The translations under genes were made by a program, and so were the position numbers. From Duganella aquatilis (lineage in GTDB: Bacteria; Pseudomonadota; Gammaproteobacteria; Burkholderiales; Burkholderiaceae_D), in assembly GCF_009674565.1 (NCBI RefSeq), contig NZ_WKJL01000005.1, positions 124,001 to 188,000 on the forward strand: a stretch of DNA of 64,000 nt. The letters are read 5' to 3'. Below the pieces are notes generated by a model that saw only the letters and a list, made by a program, of their open reading frames with translations, was not told the origin of the DNA and did not search any database. Position 1 is the first letter of the stretch; every line of letters starts with the position of its first letter. Below are positions 40,133 to 48,676 of the stretch, piece by piece.

Positions 40133-40171
40133 GGCGTCTCAATGATTCACAACCCCAACGAGGAAACCACA

Positions 40172-40735
40172 ATGTCCCTGATCAATACTCAAATCAAGCC
40201 ATTCGCCGCCACCGCTTATGTCGACGGCAAATTCATCGACCTGACCGAAGAGTCGCTGAAAGGCAAGTGGTCCGTTCTGATGTTCTACCCAGCCGACTTC
40301 ACCTTCGTGTGCCCAACCGAACTGGAAGATCTGGCCGATTTCCAACCTGAATTCGCCAAACTGGGCGTGGACGTGTACGGCGTATCGACCGACACCCACT
40401 TCGCGCACAAAGCATGGCACGACACCTCGGACGCGATCAAGAAAGTGAACTACCCGCTGATCGGCGACCCAACCGGCAAACTGTCGCGTAACTTCGAAGT
40501 GATGATCGAAGAAGAAGGCCTGGCACTGCGCGGCACCTTCGTCATCAATCCAGAAGGCTTCATCAAAGTGATGGAAGTGCACGACAACGGCATCGGCCGC
40601 GACGCGTCGGAACTGCTGCGCAAAGTTAAAGCAGCGAAATACGTTGCCGAGCACCCAGGCCAGGTTTGCCCAGCAAAATGGACCGAAGGCGCAGCAACCC
40701 TGACCCCATCGCTGGACCTGGTCGGCAAGATCTAA
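40172..40735 (+). CDS. ahpC: Alkyl hydroperoxide reductase subunit C (typical 2-Cys peroxiredoxin)
   Basis: AhpC reduces hydrogen peroxide and organic peroxides. The 187-residue protein has the peroxidatic Cys47 in [13 protein letters not shown] and the resolving Cys166 in GQVCPAKW, the positions expected for AhpC. ATG 40172 follows AGGAAA (40161-40166) and yields [11 protein letters not shown]. ahpF begins 96 bp downstream with no terminator seen between them, so the two form an operon in which AhpF recycles AhpC. Codons appear highly biased, as expected for an abundant protein. Confidence 0.97.
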   Translation: MSLINTQIKPFAATAYVDGKFIDLTEESLKGKWSVLMFYPADFTFVCPTELEDLADFQPEFAKLGVDVYGVSTDTHFAHKAWHDTSDAIKKVNYPLIGDPTGKLSRNFEVMIEEEGLALRGTFVINPEGFIKVMEVHDNGIGRDASELLRKVKAAKYVAEHPGQVCPAKWTEGAATLTPSLDLVGKI

Positions 40736-40831
40736 GTCTTGAACAAGACTGCAGCACACAAGTAGTTACCGCGATGCCGGACCGGGCGTCCGGCCCGGCA
40801 TACGCCTAAATATTTGTAAAGGAAGAAAATC

Positions 40832-42430
40832 ATGTTAGACGCAACCCTCAAAACCCAGCTGAAAGCCTACCTGGAAAAAGTGGTTTACCCACTGGAGCTG
40901 GTCGCTTCTCTCGATGACAGCGCCAAAGCCCGCGAGATGAAAGAACTGCTCCTCGAAATCACCGAGTTGAGCGACAAAATCACGCTGGTGGAGCGCAGCG
41001 AAGCTGGCGTGCGCGCCCCTTCGTTCAGCATCAACCGTGTCGGCACCGATATCGCCGTGCGTTTCGCCGCGATTCCGATGGGCCACGAATTCACCTCGCT
41101 GGTGCTGGCGCTGCTGCAAGTCGGCGGCCACACCATCAAATTTGACGAAGCCGTGATCGAGCAAATCCGCAACCTGGATGGCGATTACGAATTCGAAACC
41201 TTCATGTCGCTGACCTGCCATAACTGCCCGGACGTGGTGCAGGCGCTCAACGCCATGTCGGTGATTAACCCACGCATCAAGGTGACCACCATCGACGGCG
41301 GCCTGTTCGCCAAGGAAGTGGAAGAACGCCAGATCCTGGCCGTGCCGATGATGTTCCTGAACGGCCAGCATTTCGGCCAGGGCCGCACCAACGTCGAGGA
41401 AATCCTCGCCAAGCTGGACACCAATGCCGGCGTGCGCCAGGCAGCTGAGCTGAGCAAGAAAGAGGTGTTCGACGTGCTGGTGGTCGGTGGTGGCCCTGCC
41501 GGCGCCGCTGCGGCGATCTACGCCGCCCGCAAAGGCATCCGCACCGGCGTACTGGCCGAGCGTTTCGGCGGCCAGGTGCTGGACACCCTGGCGATCGAGA
41601 ACTTCATTTCGGTGAAAGAGACCGAAGGACCGAAGTTTGCCATCGCCCTGGAACAGCACGTCAAAGAATATGACGTCGACATCATGAACACCCAGCGCGC
41701 CAGCAAGCTGGTGCAGGTGGGCAAGGTCACCGAAGTGCACACCGCTTCCGGCGCCGTGCTGAAAGCCAAGTCGGTGATCCTGGCGACCGGCGCCCGCTGG
41801 CGCGAGATCAACGTGCCGGGCGAGAAGGAATACCGCAACCACGGCGTGGCCTACTGTCCGCACTGCGACGGTCCGCTGTTCAAGGGCAAGCGCGTGTCGG
41901 TGATCGGCGGCGGCAACTCGGGCGTGGAAGCGGCGATCGACCTGGCCGGCCTGGTCAAGCACGTGACCCTGATCGAGTTCGGCGCGGAACTGCGCGCTGA
42001 CGCGGTGCTGCAACGCAAGCTGCGCAGCCTGGCCAACGTTACCGTGATCACCTCGGCGCAAACCACCGAGATCCACGGCGACGGCAAGATCGTCAACGGC
42101 CTGAGCTACACCGACCGCAACACCAATGTGTCGCACAAGGTCGAGCTGGAAGGCGTGTTCGTGCAGATCGGCCTGGTGCCGAACACCGAGTGGCTGAAAG
42201 GCACGGTGGCGCTGTCGCGTCACGGCGAGATCGACGTCGATGCCCGTGGCCAGACCTCGCTGCCAGGCGTGTTTGCCGCCGGCGACGTCACCACGGTGCC
42301 GTACAAGCAGATCATCATCGCCACCGGCGAAGGCGCGAAAGCGGCACTGTCCGCCTTTGACCACCTGATCCGCTCGGACGACGAGGAAGTTGTCGAAGAG
42401 TCGGCAGACAAGCAGGCCATGACCGCCTAA
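40832..42430 (+). CDS. ahpF: Alkyl hydroperoxide reductase subunit F
   Basis: AhpF transfers electrons from NADH through FAD to AhpC. The 532-residue protein has an N-terminal double-thioredoxin-like domain with Cys129-His-Asn-Cys132, and a thioredoxin-reductase-like domain with FAD-binding [17 protein letters not shown], the redox centre Cys342-Pro-His-Cys345 and NAD-binding [15 protein letters not shown]. Cysteine spacing matches E. coli AhpF. It follows ahpC and is ended by a strong terminator. Confidence 0.97.
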   Translation: MLDATLKTQLKAYLEKVVYPLELVASLDDSAKAREMKELLLEITELSDKITLVERSEAGVRAPSFSINRVGTDIAVRFAAIPMGHEFTSLVLALLQVGGHTIKFDEAVIEQIRNLDGDYEFETFMSLTCHNCPDVVQALNAMSVINPRIKVTTIDGGLFAKEVEERQILAVPMMFLNGQHFGQGRTNVEEILAKLDTNAGVRQAAELSKKEVFDVLVVGGGPAGAAAAIYAARKGIRTGVLAERFGGQVLDTLAIENFISVKETEGPKFAIALEQHVKEYDVDIMNTQRASKLVQVGKVTEVHTASGAVLKAKSVILATGARWREINVPGEKEYRNHGVAYCPHCDGPLFKGKRVSVIGGGNSGVEAAIDLAGLVKHVTLIEFGAELRADAVLQRKLRSLANVTVITSAQTTEIHGDGKIVNGLSYTDRNTNVSHKVELEGVFVQIGLVPNTEWLKGTVALSRHGEIDVDARGQTSLPGVFAAGDVTTVPYKQIIIATGEGAKAALSAFDHLIRSDDEEVVEESADKQAMTA

Positions 42431-42447
42431 GCCGCTATAGTGACCGC

Positions 42448-42486
42448 AAAAGCCCAAAAGTTGGAGACAACTTTTGGGCTTTTTAT
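42448..42486 (+). terminator. Rho-independent terminator of ahpCF
   Basis: A perfect 16-bp stem (AAAAGCCCAAAAGTTG / CAACTTTTGGGCTTTT) surrounds a GAGA loop and continues into a T-rich tail. The tail touches the first hipB operator. Confidence 0.92.
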
Positions 42487-42503
42487 TTCGGAGTTTCAGA
42501 AAA
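42485..42503 (-). promoter_or_regulatory. hipB operator 1 (imperfect 19-bp palindrome)
   Basis: ATTTCGGAGTTTCAGAAAA, read on the opposite strand, matches the consensus of the copy at 42581 with two differences. It lies exactly 48 bp upstream of the second site. Confidence 0.6.
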
Positions 42504-42532
42504 ATGGAGCTTATTTCTCTGCTTGCATAAGA

Positions 42533-42551
42533 ATTTCGGAAAAACAGAAAT
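42533..42551 (-). promoter_or_regulatory. hipB operator 2 (imperfect 19-bp palindrome)
   Basis: ATTTCGGAAAAACAGAAAT is, in reverse complement, ATTTCTGTTTTTCCGAAAT. It shares both 7- to 8-bp half-sites with operator 3. It lies exactly 48 bp upstream of operator 3. Confidence 0.65.
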
Positions 42552-42580
42552 AATCAACCTATACTGAATGTAATGCTAAA

Positions 42581-42599
42581 ATTTCTGAAAATCCGAAAT
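42581..42599 (+). promoter_or_regulatory. hipB operator 3, overlapping the hipB start codon
   Basis: ATTTCTGAAAATCCGAAAT ends inside the hipB ATG (42598-42600). A repressor bound here would block transcription or initiation, consistent with HipB-type autoregulation. Confidence 0.65.
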
Positions 42600-42882
42600 G
42601 AATGCGAAAACCCCATCTTTGCCTGCGGTGCAGCTCGTCACGCACACTGCCGATATCGGTCACCAGATCCGTGCGCACCGGAAAAAACAGGGATTGCGAA
42701 TTGATGATGCCGCCGCATTGAACGGCGTTTCCGTCGATCTTCTTTCCCGGCTGGAAAATGGCGCCGGTGGTGTGCGTACCGATAAGCTGCTGGCCGTGCT
42801 CGACGGACTTGGACTGACGCTTATTGTCGCGCCCAAGGACCATGATTTCCTGCGTACCCTGCCGCAAGACACCCTGCCATGA
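42598..42882 (+). CDS. hipB: HipB-like XRE-family antitoxin and autorepressor
   Basis: The 94-residue protein has a helix-turn-helix of the XRE type (DIGHQIRAHRKKQGLRIDDAAALNGVSVDLLSRLENG) and the C-terminal KLLAVLDGLGLTLIVAP typical of HipB. HipB binds palindromic operators and neutralises the HipA kinase. Three matched palindromes precede it. Its stop overlaps the original hipA ATG (ATGA at 42879). As hipA is disrupted, HipB may now be an orphan. Confidence 0.85.
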   Translation: MNAKTPSLPAVQLVTHTADIGHQIRAHRKKQGLRIDDAAALNGVSVDLLSRLENGAGGVRTDKLLAVLDGLGLTLIVAPKDHDFLRTLPQDTLP

Positions 42883-44020
42883 GCGACGACCTGCAACTCT
42901 GTCTATGACTGGAAAAGCGTCTGATCGCGGAAATCGGCTATATCCCGCTTGAGCAGCAGTGGTCCCTGCGCTATACGGAGGATTGGCGAACCGATGCCGC
43001 CGCCTTTCCCCTGTCGCCAGCCCTGCGGCTGGCCTGCGCGCCATTTCGATAGCGGAGCTGGATCAGCGGATCGCCGAGCGCGACACGCGTCCGTTGATCG
43101 AATGGGACGGCAAGATACGCATGTCGGTGGCCGGCTATCAGGACAAACTGCTGGTCTATGCCGATGGCGAGCCGGAAGCTGGGGCGCCCATGTTTCTGCC
43201 GGATTTTCCGTTGGCGTCCACACATATCCTCAAACCGCAGCCGACAGATGTGCGTCTGCCGCATATGGTGGCCAACGAGCATTTCTGCATGACGCTGGCG
43301 CAATCGCTGGGCTTGCCAGCTGCGCGGGTGGCAATCCTGCGCACCCCCAGGCCGGTGCTGGTGGTGACCAGGTTTGACCGCGCCATCCTGCATCGCGAAG
43401 AAAGCAAGGTCGAACGCAAGCACATCATCGATGCGTGCCAAGCCAGCGACCTGCCAGTCAGCTATAAATATGAAGGCAATATCGGCAGCGTCGGCGATGC
43501 CGCGCACTATCGCGACGGCGTCAGCCTGCCGAAGCTGTTTGAATTACTGCGGCATGTGAATCGCAAGGCGATCGACAAGCTGAGCATGTTGCGTTGGGCC
43601 TTGTTTCAATTGGTGATCGGGAACAGCGATGCGCATGGCAAGAATTTTTCATTCTTCGTCCATCGTTCGGGATTGCAGGCAGCCCCGTGGTATGACTTGG
43701 TGAGCGTCGTGCAATATCCGCAGCTCTCGCACGAATTGGCGATGGCATTCGGCGATGTCTTCATCATGGAGCAAATCAAGGGCTTTGCACTGGCGGATTT
43801 TGCGCAACGCTGCGCGATTGATCGCCGGTTGATGCTGCGCGAAAGCCGCCGTTTTCGTGACGGCGTACGGAAACACGCCATGGCGCTCGCGCATGCCGGC
43901 CCGTATGAAGAGGCCGAGCGCGATCTGGTGCAAGGCATCGCCGCATTCGCCATCGCTCAGTCGGAGCGGCTGTGCGACAGCGCGGCGGAGGCGCTCGGCA
44001 TCCCTGATGAGTTGCTGTAG
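42879..44020 (+). pseudogene. hipA: HipA-type serine/threonine kinase toxin, N-terminally disrupted
   Basis: Starting at ATG 42879, the frame reads MSDDLQLCL then a TGA stop at 42906-42908, then in the same frame LEKRLIAEIGYIPLEQQWSL to FPLSPALRL and another stop at 43050. The kinase body (from RAISIAELDQRIAERD) continues in a different frame to 44020. About 65 residues that normally separate FPLSP from this point are missing. Catalytic features survive in the body: AGYQDKL, LVVTRFDR, GNSDAHGKNFSFF and YDLVSV. The damage is one nonsense codon plus an out-of-frame internal deletion. An internal start near 42959 could still express a truncated kinase. Confidence 0.8.
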
Positions 44021-44025
44021 ACGCT

Positions 44026-45153
44026 TCAGGAACTCAGGTCGTAGCTGGCTTGCCTGGTGCGCAGTTCGATGGCGTTGCGGTGGCGCGCGCGCAGGCGCGG
44101 GTCGGTGATCAGGCGGCCCAGGGTTTCGCCGATCACCATCACCACGCCCAGCAGCGGCAGCACCAGCATCAGGCCCGCCACGCCGGCCACCGAGCCGCCG
44201 ATGAAGATCATCAGCACCGTGATCAGCGGGTGGATGTGCAGGCTGCGGCCCAGGGTCAGCGGCATGAACACGAAGTCGTCCAGCAGCCGCACCAGGATGA
44301 ACACGCCGATCGCCAGGTAGGCCACCGACGGATCGGCCGGCGCATCGGTCGACGCCACCATCACCACCAGCATGCAGCCGACGATCGAGCCGACATACGG
44401 CACCCACGCCAGCACCGCCGCAATCAGGCCCAGCACCAGCGGCGACGACACGCCGATCGCCCACAGGCCCAGCGCCAGCACCGCCGTGTCCAGGATGGTC
44501 AGCCGGATCAGGCCGCGGAAGTAGCGGTGCGCGGTCTGGTCGACTTCATGCAGCAGGCACAGCGTGCGTTCGAAGAAGGCGTTCGGCACCGCGCGCGCCA
44601 GGAATTTCTTGAAGCGCAGGCCATCGCGCAAAAAGAAGAAGGTCAGGAACGGCGCCAGCAGCAGCGACGGCAGCCACGCCGCCACCGACACCAGGATGTC
44701 GGTCAGGTGCGACTGGATGAAGTCGCCGGTGAATTCGGTCATGCGCTGGTTGACGGTGTCGGCCAGCTGCACCTGCTGCAGGATGGGGAACTGCTGTTCC
44801 AGCGCCGTCATCGTATGGCGCACGAACTCCAGGCCGCCGGCCAGGTAGATCCCCAGCATGGCCTGCCACGAGGTGGTCGGCGCCGACTTCCAGTACACCG
44901 CCGCCAGCACGGCCAGCGCCAGCAGCAACAGGAACAGCGCGCCGACGCTGAGCGTGGCCGCATTCTGGCTGAAGCCCATGCGCACCAGCCGCTGCGTGGG
45001 CGGCTGCAGGATGTAGTACAGCACGATGCCAAGCAGGAAGGGAATCGCCAGGAACAGCATCTGCTGCAACAGGAACAGCAGCACGCAGGTGGCGGCGATG
45101 ATGCCGCTCCATACCACCGGGCCGCCGCGCTTCTGGGTTGGCAGCAGGTTCAT
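44026..45153 (-). CDS. AI-2E family transporter (UPF0118 membrane protein)
   Basis: The 375-residue protein has about eight membrane helices with the family features RYFRGLIRLTILDTAVLALGL and PYVGSIVG and the C-terminal GGSVAGVAGLMLVLPL. The family includes TqsA-like autoinducer-2 exporters and Na+/H+ antiporters, so the substrate is not fixed. ATG 45153 overlaps the stop of the upstream cNMP-binding gene by 4 bp. The frame continues far upstream within that gene, which is why the start needed this overlap to be set. Confidence 0.88.
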   Translation of the reverse strand: MNLLPTQKRGGPVVWSGIIAATCVLLFLLQQMLFLAIPFLLGIVLYYILQPPTQRLVRMGFSQNAATLSVGALFLLLLALAVLAAVYWKSAPTTSWQAMLGIYLAGGLEFVRHTMTALEQQFPILQQVQLADTVNQRMTEFTGDFIQSHLTDILVSVAAWLPSLLLAPFLTFFFLRDGLRFKKFLARAVPNAFFERTLCLLHEVDQTAHRYFRGLIRLTILDTAVLALGLWAIGVSSPLVLGLIAAVLAWVPYVGSIVGCMLVVMVASTDAPADPSVAYLAIGVFILVRLLDDFVFMPLTLGRSLHIHPLITVLMIFIGGSVAGVAGLMLVLPLLGVVMVIGETLGRLITDPRLRARHRNAIELRTRQASYDLSS

Positions 45154-45632
45154 AAGGCTTCCAGCTGCGGCTTGCCGGTCATCCAGTCGCGCAGGCGGCG
45201 GCCGATGTGGCGCGCCAGGGCCAGCGAAATCTTGTAGCCGATCACGGGATCGGTATCCATCAGTCCCATGAAGTCGGCGCGGAAGAACACCGCCAGTTCG
45301 CAGTTGTCCAGCGCCCGCGTCTGCGCGTTGCGCGGCGAGTTGTCCAGCAGCGCCAGGTCGCCGAAGAAGGAGCCTGCCGACAGCTCGGCCACCACTTCGC
45401 GTGCCGCGCCCAGCTGGCGGCTGATGATCACGCGGCCCGACATCACCAGGTACAGCGCCTGGCCTTCCTCGCCCTCGTCGAAGATGATTTCGTCGGCCAG
45501 GTAGCGGCGTTCGTGCATCAGGCCGTCGACGATTTTCAGTTCGAGCGGCGTCAGCGACGCGAACAGCGCCGATTCTTTCAGGCGCAGCAGGCGTGGCGAC
45601 AGCTCGGGCGATTTCAGGAAGCCGAAAATCAA
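45150..45632 (-). CDS. Single-domain cyclic-nucleotide-binding protein
   Basis: The 160-residue protein is a lone Crp-type cNMP-binding domain (residues about 28-135), with GEEGQALYLVMSGRVII and the phosphate-binding cassette-like GSFFGDLALLDNSPRNAQTRA. There is no helix-turn-helix, so it does not look like a transcription factor. Its stop overlaps the start of the AI-2E transporter, suggesting it regulates or accompanies that transporter, but this is inferred from coupling only. Confidence 0.82.
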   Translation of the reverse strand: MIFGFLKSPELSPRLLRLKESALFASLTPLELKIVDGLMHERRYLADEIIFDEGEEGQALYLVMSGRVIISRQLGAAREVVAELSAGSFFGDLALLDNSPRNAQTRALDNCELAVFFRADFMGLMDTDPVIGYKISLALARHIGRRLRDWMTGKPQLEAL

Positions 45633-45714
45633 GGGGGAACTCCAAGGTAAAGGGGGATGGCGACCTGTATTGTCGCCGGTTTTGTCCGCTTCCTGTGATT
45701 TTGTTGTTAAGAAA

Positions 45715-46320
45715 TCACAGCTGCACGGTGCTGTTCAGCGGCAATGCCGGCTCCAGGTGGCTGGTCAGCAGGATGCACTGGCGCGCCAGCCGTTCCGGCG
45801 CCGACAGCTGCTGGCGCAGGTAAGCCACCGCGTCGACATCGAGGCCGTTGAACGGTTCGTCGATCAGCAGCAGGCGCACCGGCAGCGCCAGGGCCAGCGA
45901 CAGTTGCATCTTCTTGTGCTGGCCCAGCGACAGCGTGGTCACCGGCTGGTCCAGCGTCGGCAGCAGATGGAAGGCGGCCAGCTCGGCGTTGAGCAGCGCG
46001 GCGTCGGCGCCCGGATACAGCGAGACGTGCATGTCCAGCACTTCGCGCACGGTCAGCCACGGCAGTTGCGGCGTGTCGCCGCCGCAGTAGTAGCAGTGCA
46101 GGCGGTAGGCCAGCGGCTGCGCGCGCAGTTCGATGTCGTCGATCCAGACCGTGCCGGCATGCGGCGTCAGCGCGCCGCCGGCCAGTTTCAGCAGCGTGGT
46201 CTTGCCGGCGCCGTTTTCGCCGCGCAGCCAGGTGACGCCGGCGCCGAGGCGCAGGCTGAACTGGCGGAACAGCGGATGGCTGGCGTATTCAAAGGTGAGC
46301 TGCTCGATTCTTAATTCCAT
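45715..46320 (-). CDS. ABC transporter ATP-binding protein
   Basis: The 201-residue nucleotide-binding domain has Walker A GENGAGKTTLL (near residue 35), signature LSLGQHKKMQLSLALA, Walker B LLLIDEPFNGLD and a switch His in LLTSHLE. The Q-loop region is YYCGGDTPQLPWLTV. The size is close to small CcmA-type exporters. ATG 46320 overlaps the end of the permease gene by 10 bp on the same strand, so both form an exporter operon. Substrate unknown. Confidence 0.88.
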   Translation of the reverse strand: MELRIEQLTFEYASHPLFRQFSLRLGAGVTWLRGENGAGKTTLLKLAGGALTPHAGTVWIDDIELRAQPLAYRLHCYYCGGDTPQLPWLTVREVLDMHVSLYPGADAALLNAELAAFHLLPTLDQPVTTLSLGQHKKMQLSLALALPVRLLLIDEPFNGLDVDAVAYLRQQLSAPERLARQCILLTSHLEPALPLNSTVQL

Positions 46321-47396
46321 AATTCGCTTCCGATGGCGGTCAGGATGAGGATGGCGCCGAGGACCAGGCCGACGCGGCCGCGCACACTGAGCTGGCGCAG
46401 AACAATGAGCGCCAGCTGGGCGACGGCGGCGGCGCACAGCCAGACGATGGCGACCGTGTGGCTGTAGCCTGGCGTGCTGCGGCCCAGCGTCAGCACGGCG
46501 AAGCACGCCATCACGGCCAGCGCCGGCAGCAAGGTGAACAGCATCGCCAGCCGGTACAGGCGTTCGGTGCGCAGCGGCCAGTCGGCGGCGAGCGGACGCA
46601 GCAGCGCGATCTGTTCGGCCACCGCCTTGTCGCCACGGTCGGTGAGCAGCATCAGCAGCAGCGCGGCGCAGGCGCCCCACAGCGCCGGCGGCACCACGGG
46701 CGGATGCCACATCCAGGCGCCGACACTGAGCAGCGCGCCTGCCAGCAGCAGGGTTTGCTGAATGCCGACCACGTTCTCGGCGCGCCAGTAGGGCAGCCAG
46801 AACAGCTGGAACCAGAAGCGCGCCAGACCGCCGCGCGACGGCACGTAGCTGGTCGGCGCGGGTCGCGCGCGGCCCGGCTGGCGCGCCGCCGGCATGCGGG
46901 CGCGATGGAACAGCATCAAGGTGGACAGCAGCCATGCCAGCAGCAGCGAGGCCAGCGTCAGCAGCAGCGCCTGCGGCGCCACGGGGCGCAGCCAGTCCGG
47001 CCACTGCTGCAGCCAGATCAGGGTGGACAGGGCGTAGGCCGCCGCCAGCGGCCCGACGATCATGCCGGCCACCGCCGCTTCGGCGATCCACTTGCTGCGC
47101 GCGGCGATCGGCAGCGGCAGGCTCCACGTCACCACCGCCGCCGGATGCAGGCGCTTGCGCAGCAGCCATACCGGCGCGCTGGCCAGCACGACCTGGCCGG
47201 CGAACAGTCCCAGCGCTTGCGGCCACGGCAGGGTGGCGGCAAACAATCCGGGCAGGGCGATGCAGGCGAGCAGTCCGACCATCACCGGGCCAAACGCCAG
47301 CAGGATGTATTCGAGCGAGCTTTGCAGGCTGCGGGCAAACTGCAGCAGCGCGTGGCGGGCCAGCCTGAGGCGGAAGCGGAGGTAGGAAGTTTTCAT
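46311..47396 (-). CDS. Polytopic membrane protein, probable ABC permease partner
   Basis: The 361-residue protein has about nine hydrophobic helices (for example LEYILLAFGPVMVGLLACIALPG and WGACAALLLMLL) and no recognised motif. Start ATG 47396 gives MKTSYLRFRLRLARHALLQF. The gene is translationally overlapped with the ATPase, which makes a permease role likely. It lies 80 bp downstream of tRNA-Asp on the same strand, separated by a strong terminator, so it needs its own promoter. Confidence 0.7.
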   Translation of the reverse strand: MKTSYLRFRLRLARHALLQFARSLQSSLEYILLAFGPVMVGLLACIALPGLFAATLPWPQALGLFAGQVVLASAPVWLLRKRLHPAAVVTWSLPLPIAARSKWIAEAAVAGMIVGPLAAAYALSTLIWLQQWPDWLRPVAPQALLLTLASLLLAWLLSTLMLFHRARMPAARQPGRARPAPTSYVPSRGGLARFWFQLFWLPYWRAENVVGIQQTLLLAGALLSVGAWMWHPPVVPPALWGACAALLLMLLTDRGDKAVAEQIALLRPLAADWPLRTERLYRLAMLFTLLPALAVMACFAVLTLGRSTPGYSHTVAIVWLCAAAVAQLALIVLRQLSVRGRVGLVLGAILILTAIGSELWN

Positions 47397-47434
47397 TGCC
47401 AAGCAGCTTACACCGACAATCTGAGGCGGAAATG

Positions 47435-47464
47435 AAAAAAGGCCTGATGCGAACATCAGGCCTT
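47435..47464 (-). terminator. Rho-independent terminator of the tRNA-Val/tRNA-Asp transcript
   Basis: On the minus strand, AAGGCCTGATG and CATCAGGCCTT form a perfect 11-bp stem around TTCG and are followed by TTTT. It lies 12 bp past the 3' end of tRNA-Asp. Confidence 0.92.
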
Positions 47465-47475
47465 CTTCGGAATAT

Positions 47476-47552
47476 TGGCGGAGCGGACGGGACTCGAACC
47501 CGCGACCCCCGGCGTGACAGGCCGGTATTCTAACCAACTGAACTACCGCTCC
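47476..47552 (-). tRNA. tRNA-Asp (anticodon GTC)
   Basis: The 77-nt minus-strand gene has the acceptor pair GGAGCGG / CCGCTCC, a D-arm AGTTCAGTTGGTT, an anticodon loop CTGTCAC with GTC, the T-arm GGTTCGAGTCC and an encoded CCA end (TGG at 47476-47478 on the plus strand). Confidence 0.96.
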
Positions 47553-47575
47553 AATTCGTTGTTTATAAGTTTAGC

Positions 47576-47651
47576 TGGTGGGTGCTGAGAGGCTCGAACT
47601 CCCGACCTACGCCTTGTAAGGGCGCCGCTCTACCAACTGAGCTAAGCACCC
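47576..47651 (-). tRNA. tRNA-Val (anticodon TAC)
   Basis: The 76-nt minus-strand gene has the acceptor GGGTGCT / AGCACCC, D-arm TAGCTCAGTTGGTAGAG, an anticodon loop CTTACAA with TAC, T-arm GAGTTCGAGCC and an encoded CCA end. It lies 23 bp upstream of tRNA-Asp in the direction of transcription and is presumably in the same transcript. Confidence 0.96.
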
Positions 47652-47749
47652 AGAAAACTTATCAGCGTTGTTTCATTTAACTGCTACAACTGCTGAACGA
47701 GGCCGTATTCTATAGGAGCCTGATTCGATTCCGCAAGGGGTTTTGTAAA

Positions 47750-48595
47750 TTATTTAGAAAATTGTGCCGGCGGCAGCGCGTCGAGAATTTCGCGCGTGCC
47801 GTCATGGAACAGCTGGCGCGTGATGTCGGCGCCCAGATAGTGTTCGTACAGGTGCTGCATGGTGCCGTCGGCAACAATGGAGCGCAGCGCGTCGGCATAG
47901 CGTTGCAGCACTTCCGGCGGCACCTTGTTGGCGACATACAGGCCGACCATGGCGCGCGGCGATTCCGTCACCATCGACGCGCGCATCTTGCCGAGCATGC
48001 CGAACTGGCGCTGGTTCAGCAGGTGGATGGTGGCCGGCGCCAGCGTGCCCTCGGCGCGGCCGGCCAGGATCTTGCGGAACACCACGCCGTAATCGTTGAC
48101 GTATTCGAGCCGCCCCAGCTTTTGCAGGCGGTCCAGCTGCACCTGCGTCTCCGGCGTGTAGAAGATGCCGCGCGTGATGTTCAGGCGCGCCGTGCTGTGT
48201 TCGACGAATTCGGCCAGGCTGCGGAATTTTCCCGCGTGCTGGTTCAGCAGCACCAGTTCAAAGCGGGTGTAGGTGTAGGGCAGCCAGGTGCCGTAGCGGT
48301 CGCGTTCGGCGGTGCGCAGCGAGGCGCCGGTCATGTCCAGCTGCTTGTTGAAGAATTCCGCGTACAGGCGGCTGCGCGGGAACCAGCGCACTGTCAGCGG
48401 GCAGCCGCTGCGTTTTTCGATCGCTTCCAGCACATCCACATTGCTGCCGCGAACGACGCCGCCGTCCAGGTAGGACGAGTAGCCGAGATCGCTGACGCCG
48501 ACCGTGGCCGGCGGACAGGCAGGCGCAGCCGCCGCGTGCGCACAGGCGAGCGGCAGCCACGAAGCCAACAAAACGGTGGTCAGGCGTTTGGTCAT
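47750..48595 (-). CDS. Periplasmic solute-binding protein (family 3-like, amino-acid type)
   Basis: The 281-residue protein has a signal peptide (MTKRLTTVLLASWLPLACAHAAAA) and a family-3 solute-binding fold (VGVSDLGYSSYLDGGVVRGSNVDVLEAIEKRSG, then DMTGASLRTAERDRYGTWLPYTY). No ABC permease or ATPase is adjacent, so it may feed a distant transporter or act as an extracellular sensor. It is transcribed divergently from dinB, with a LexA box in the 81-bp gap. Confidence 0.85.
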   Translation of the reverse strand: MTKRLTTVLLASWLPLACAHAAAAPACPPATVGVSDLGYSSYLDGGVVRGSNVDVLEAIEKRSGCPLTVRWFPRSRLYAEFFNKQLDMTGASLRTAERDRYGTWLPYTYTRFELVLLNQHAGKFRSLAEFVEHSTARLNITRGIFYTPETQVQLDRLQKLGRLEYVNDYGVVFRKILAGRAEGTLAPATIHLLNQRQFGMLGKMRASMVTESPRAMVGLYVANKVPPEVLQRYADALRSIVADGTMQHLYEHYLGADITRQLFHDGTREILDALPPAQFSK

Positions 48596-48643
48596 GCGAA
48601 GAGTGTAGCACCGACAACTTGCAGAATGGCTGGTTTCGAGAGA

Positions 48644-48663
48644 TACTGTATGTATCCACAGTA
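48644..48663. promoter_or_regulatory. LexA (SOS) box upstream of dinB
   Basis: TACTGTATGTATCCACAGTA matches the enterobacterial LexA consensus at 17 of 20 positions, including the invariant CTG-N10-CAG. It ends 13 bp before the first possible dinB ATG (48677), so dinB is probably SOS-induced. Confidence 0.85.
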
Positions 48664-48676
48664 ATCATCTCCGACC

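Larger units (their letters stand above)
39727..40171. other. Intergenic region upstream of ahpC with a short ORF and promoter-like elements
   Basis: The region spans 445 bp. A 36-codon open frame (39904-40011, product MGTAGRDLLDKHGKIEFTAT...ELGID) has no recognised homologue known to me and may be the tail of a lost gene. Nearer ahpC, TTGCAA (40105-40110) and TAAACT (40127-40132) are separated by 16 bp and form a plausible sigma-70 promoter. ATAG and CTAT tetranucleotides around 40047-40090 suggest a regulator site, but their spacing does not fit the OxyR consensus. Confidence 0.4.
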
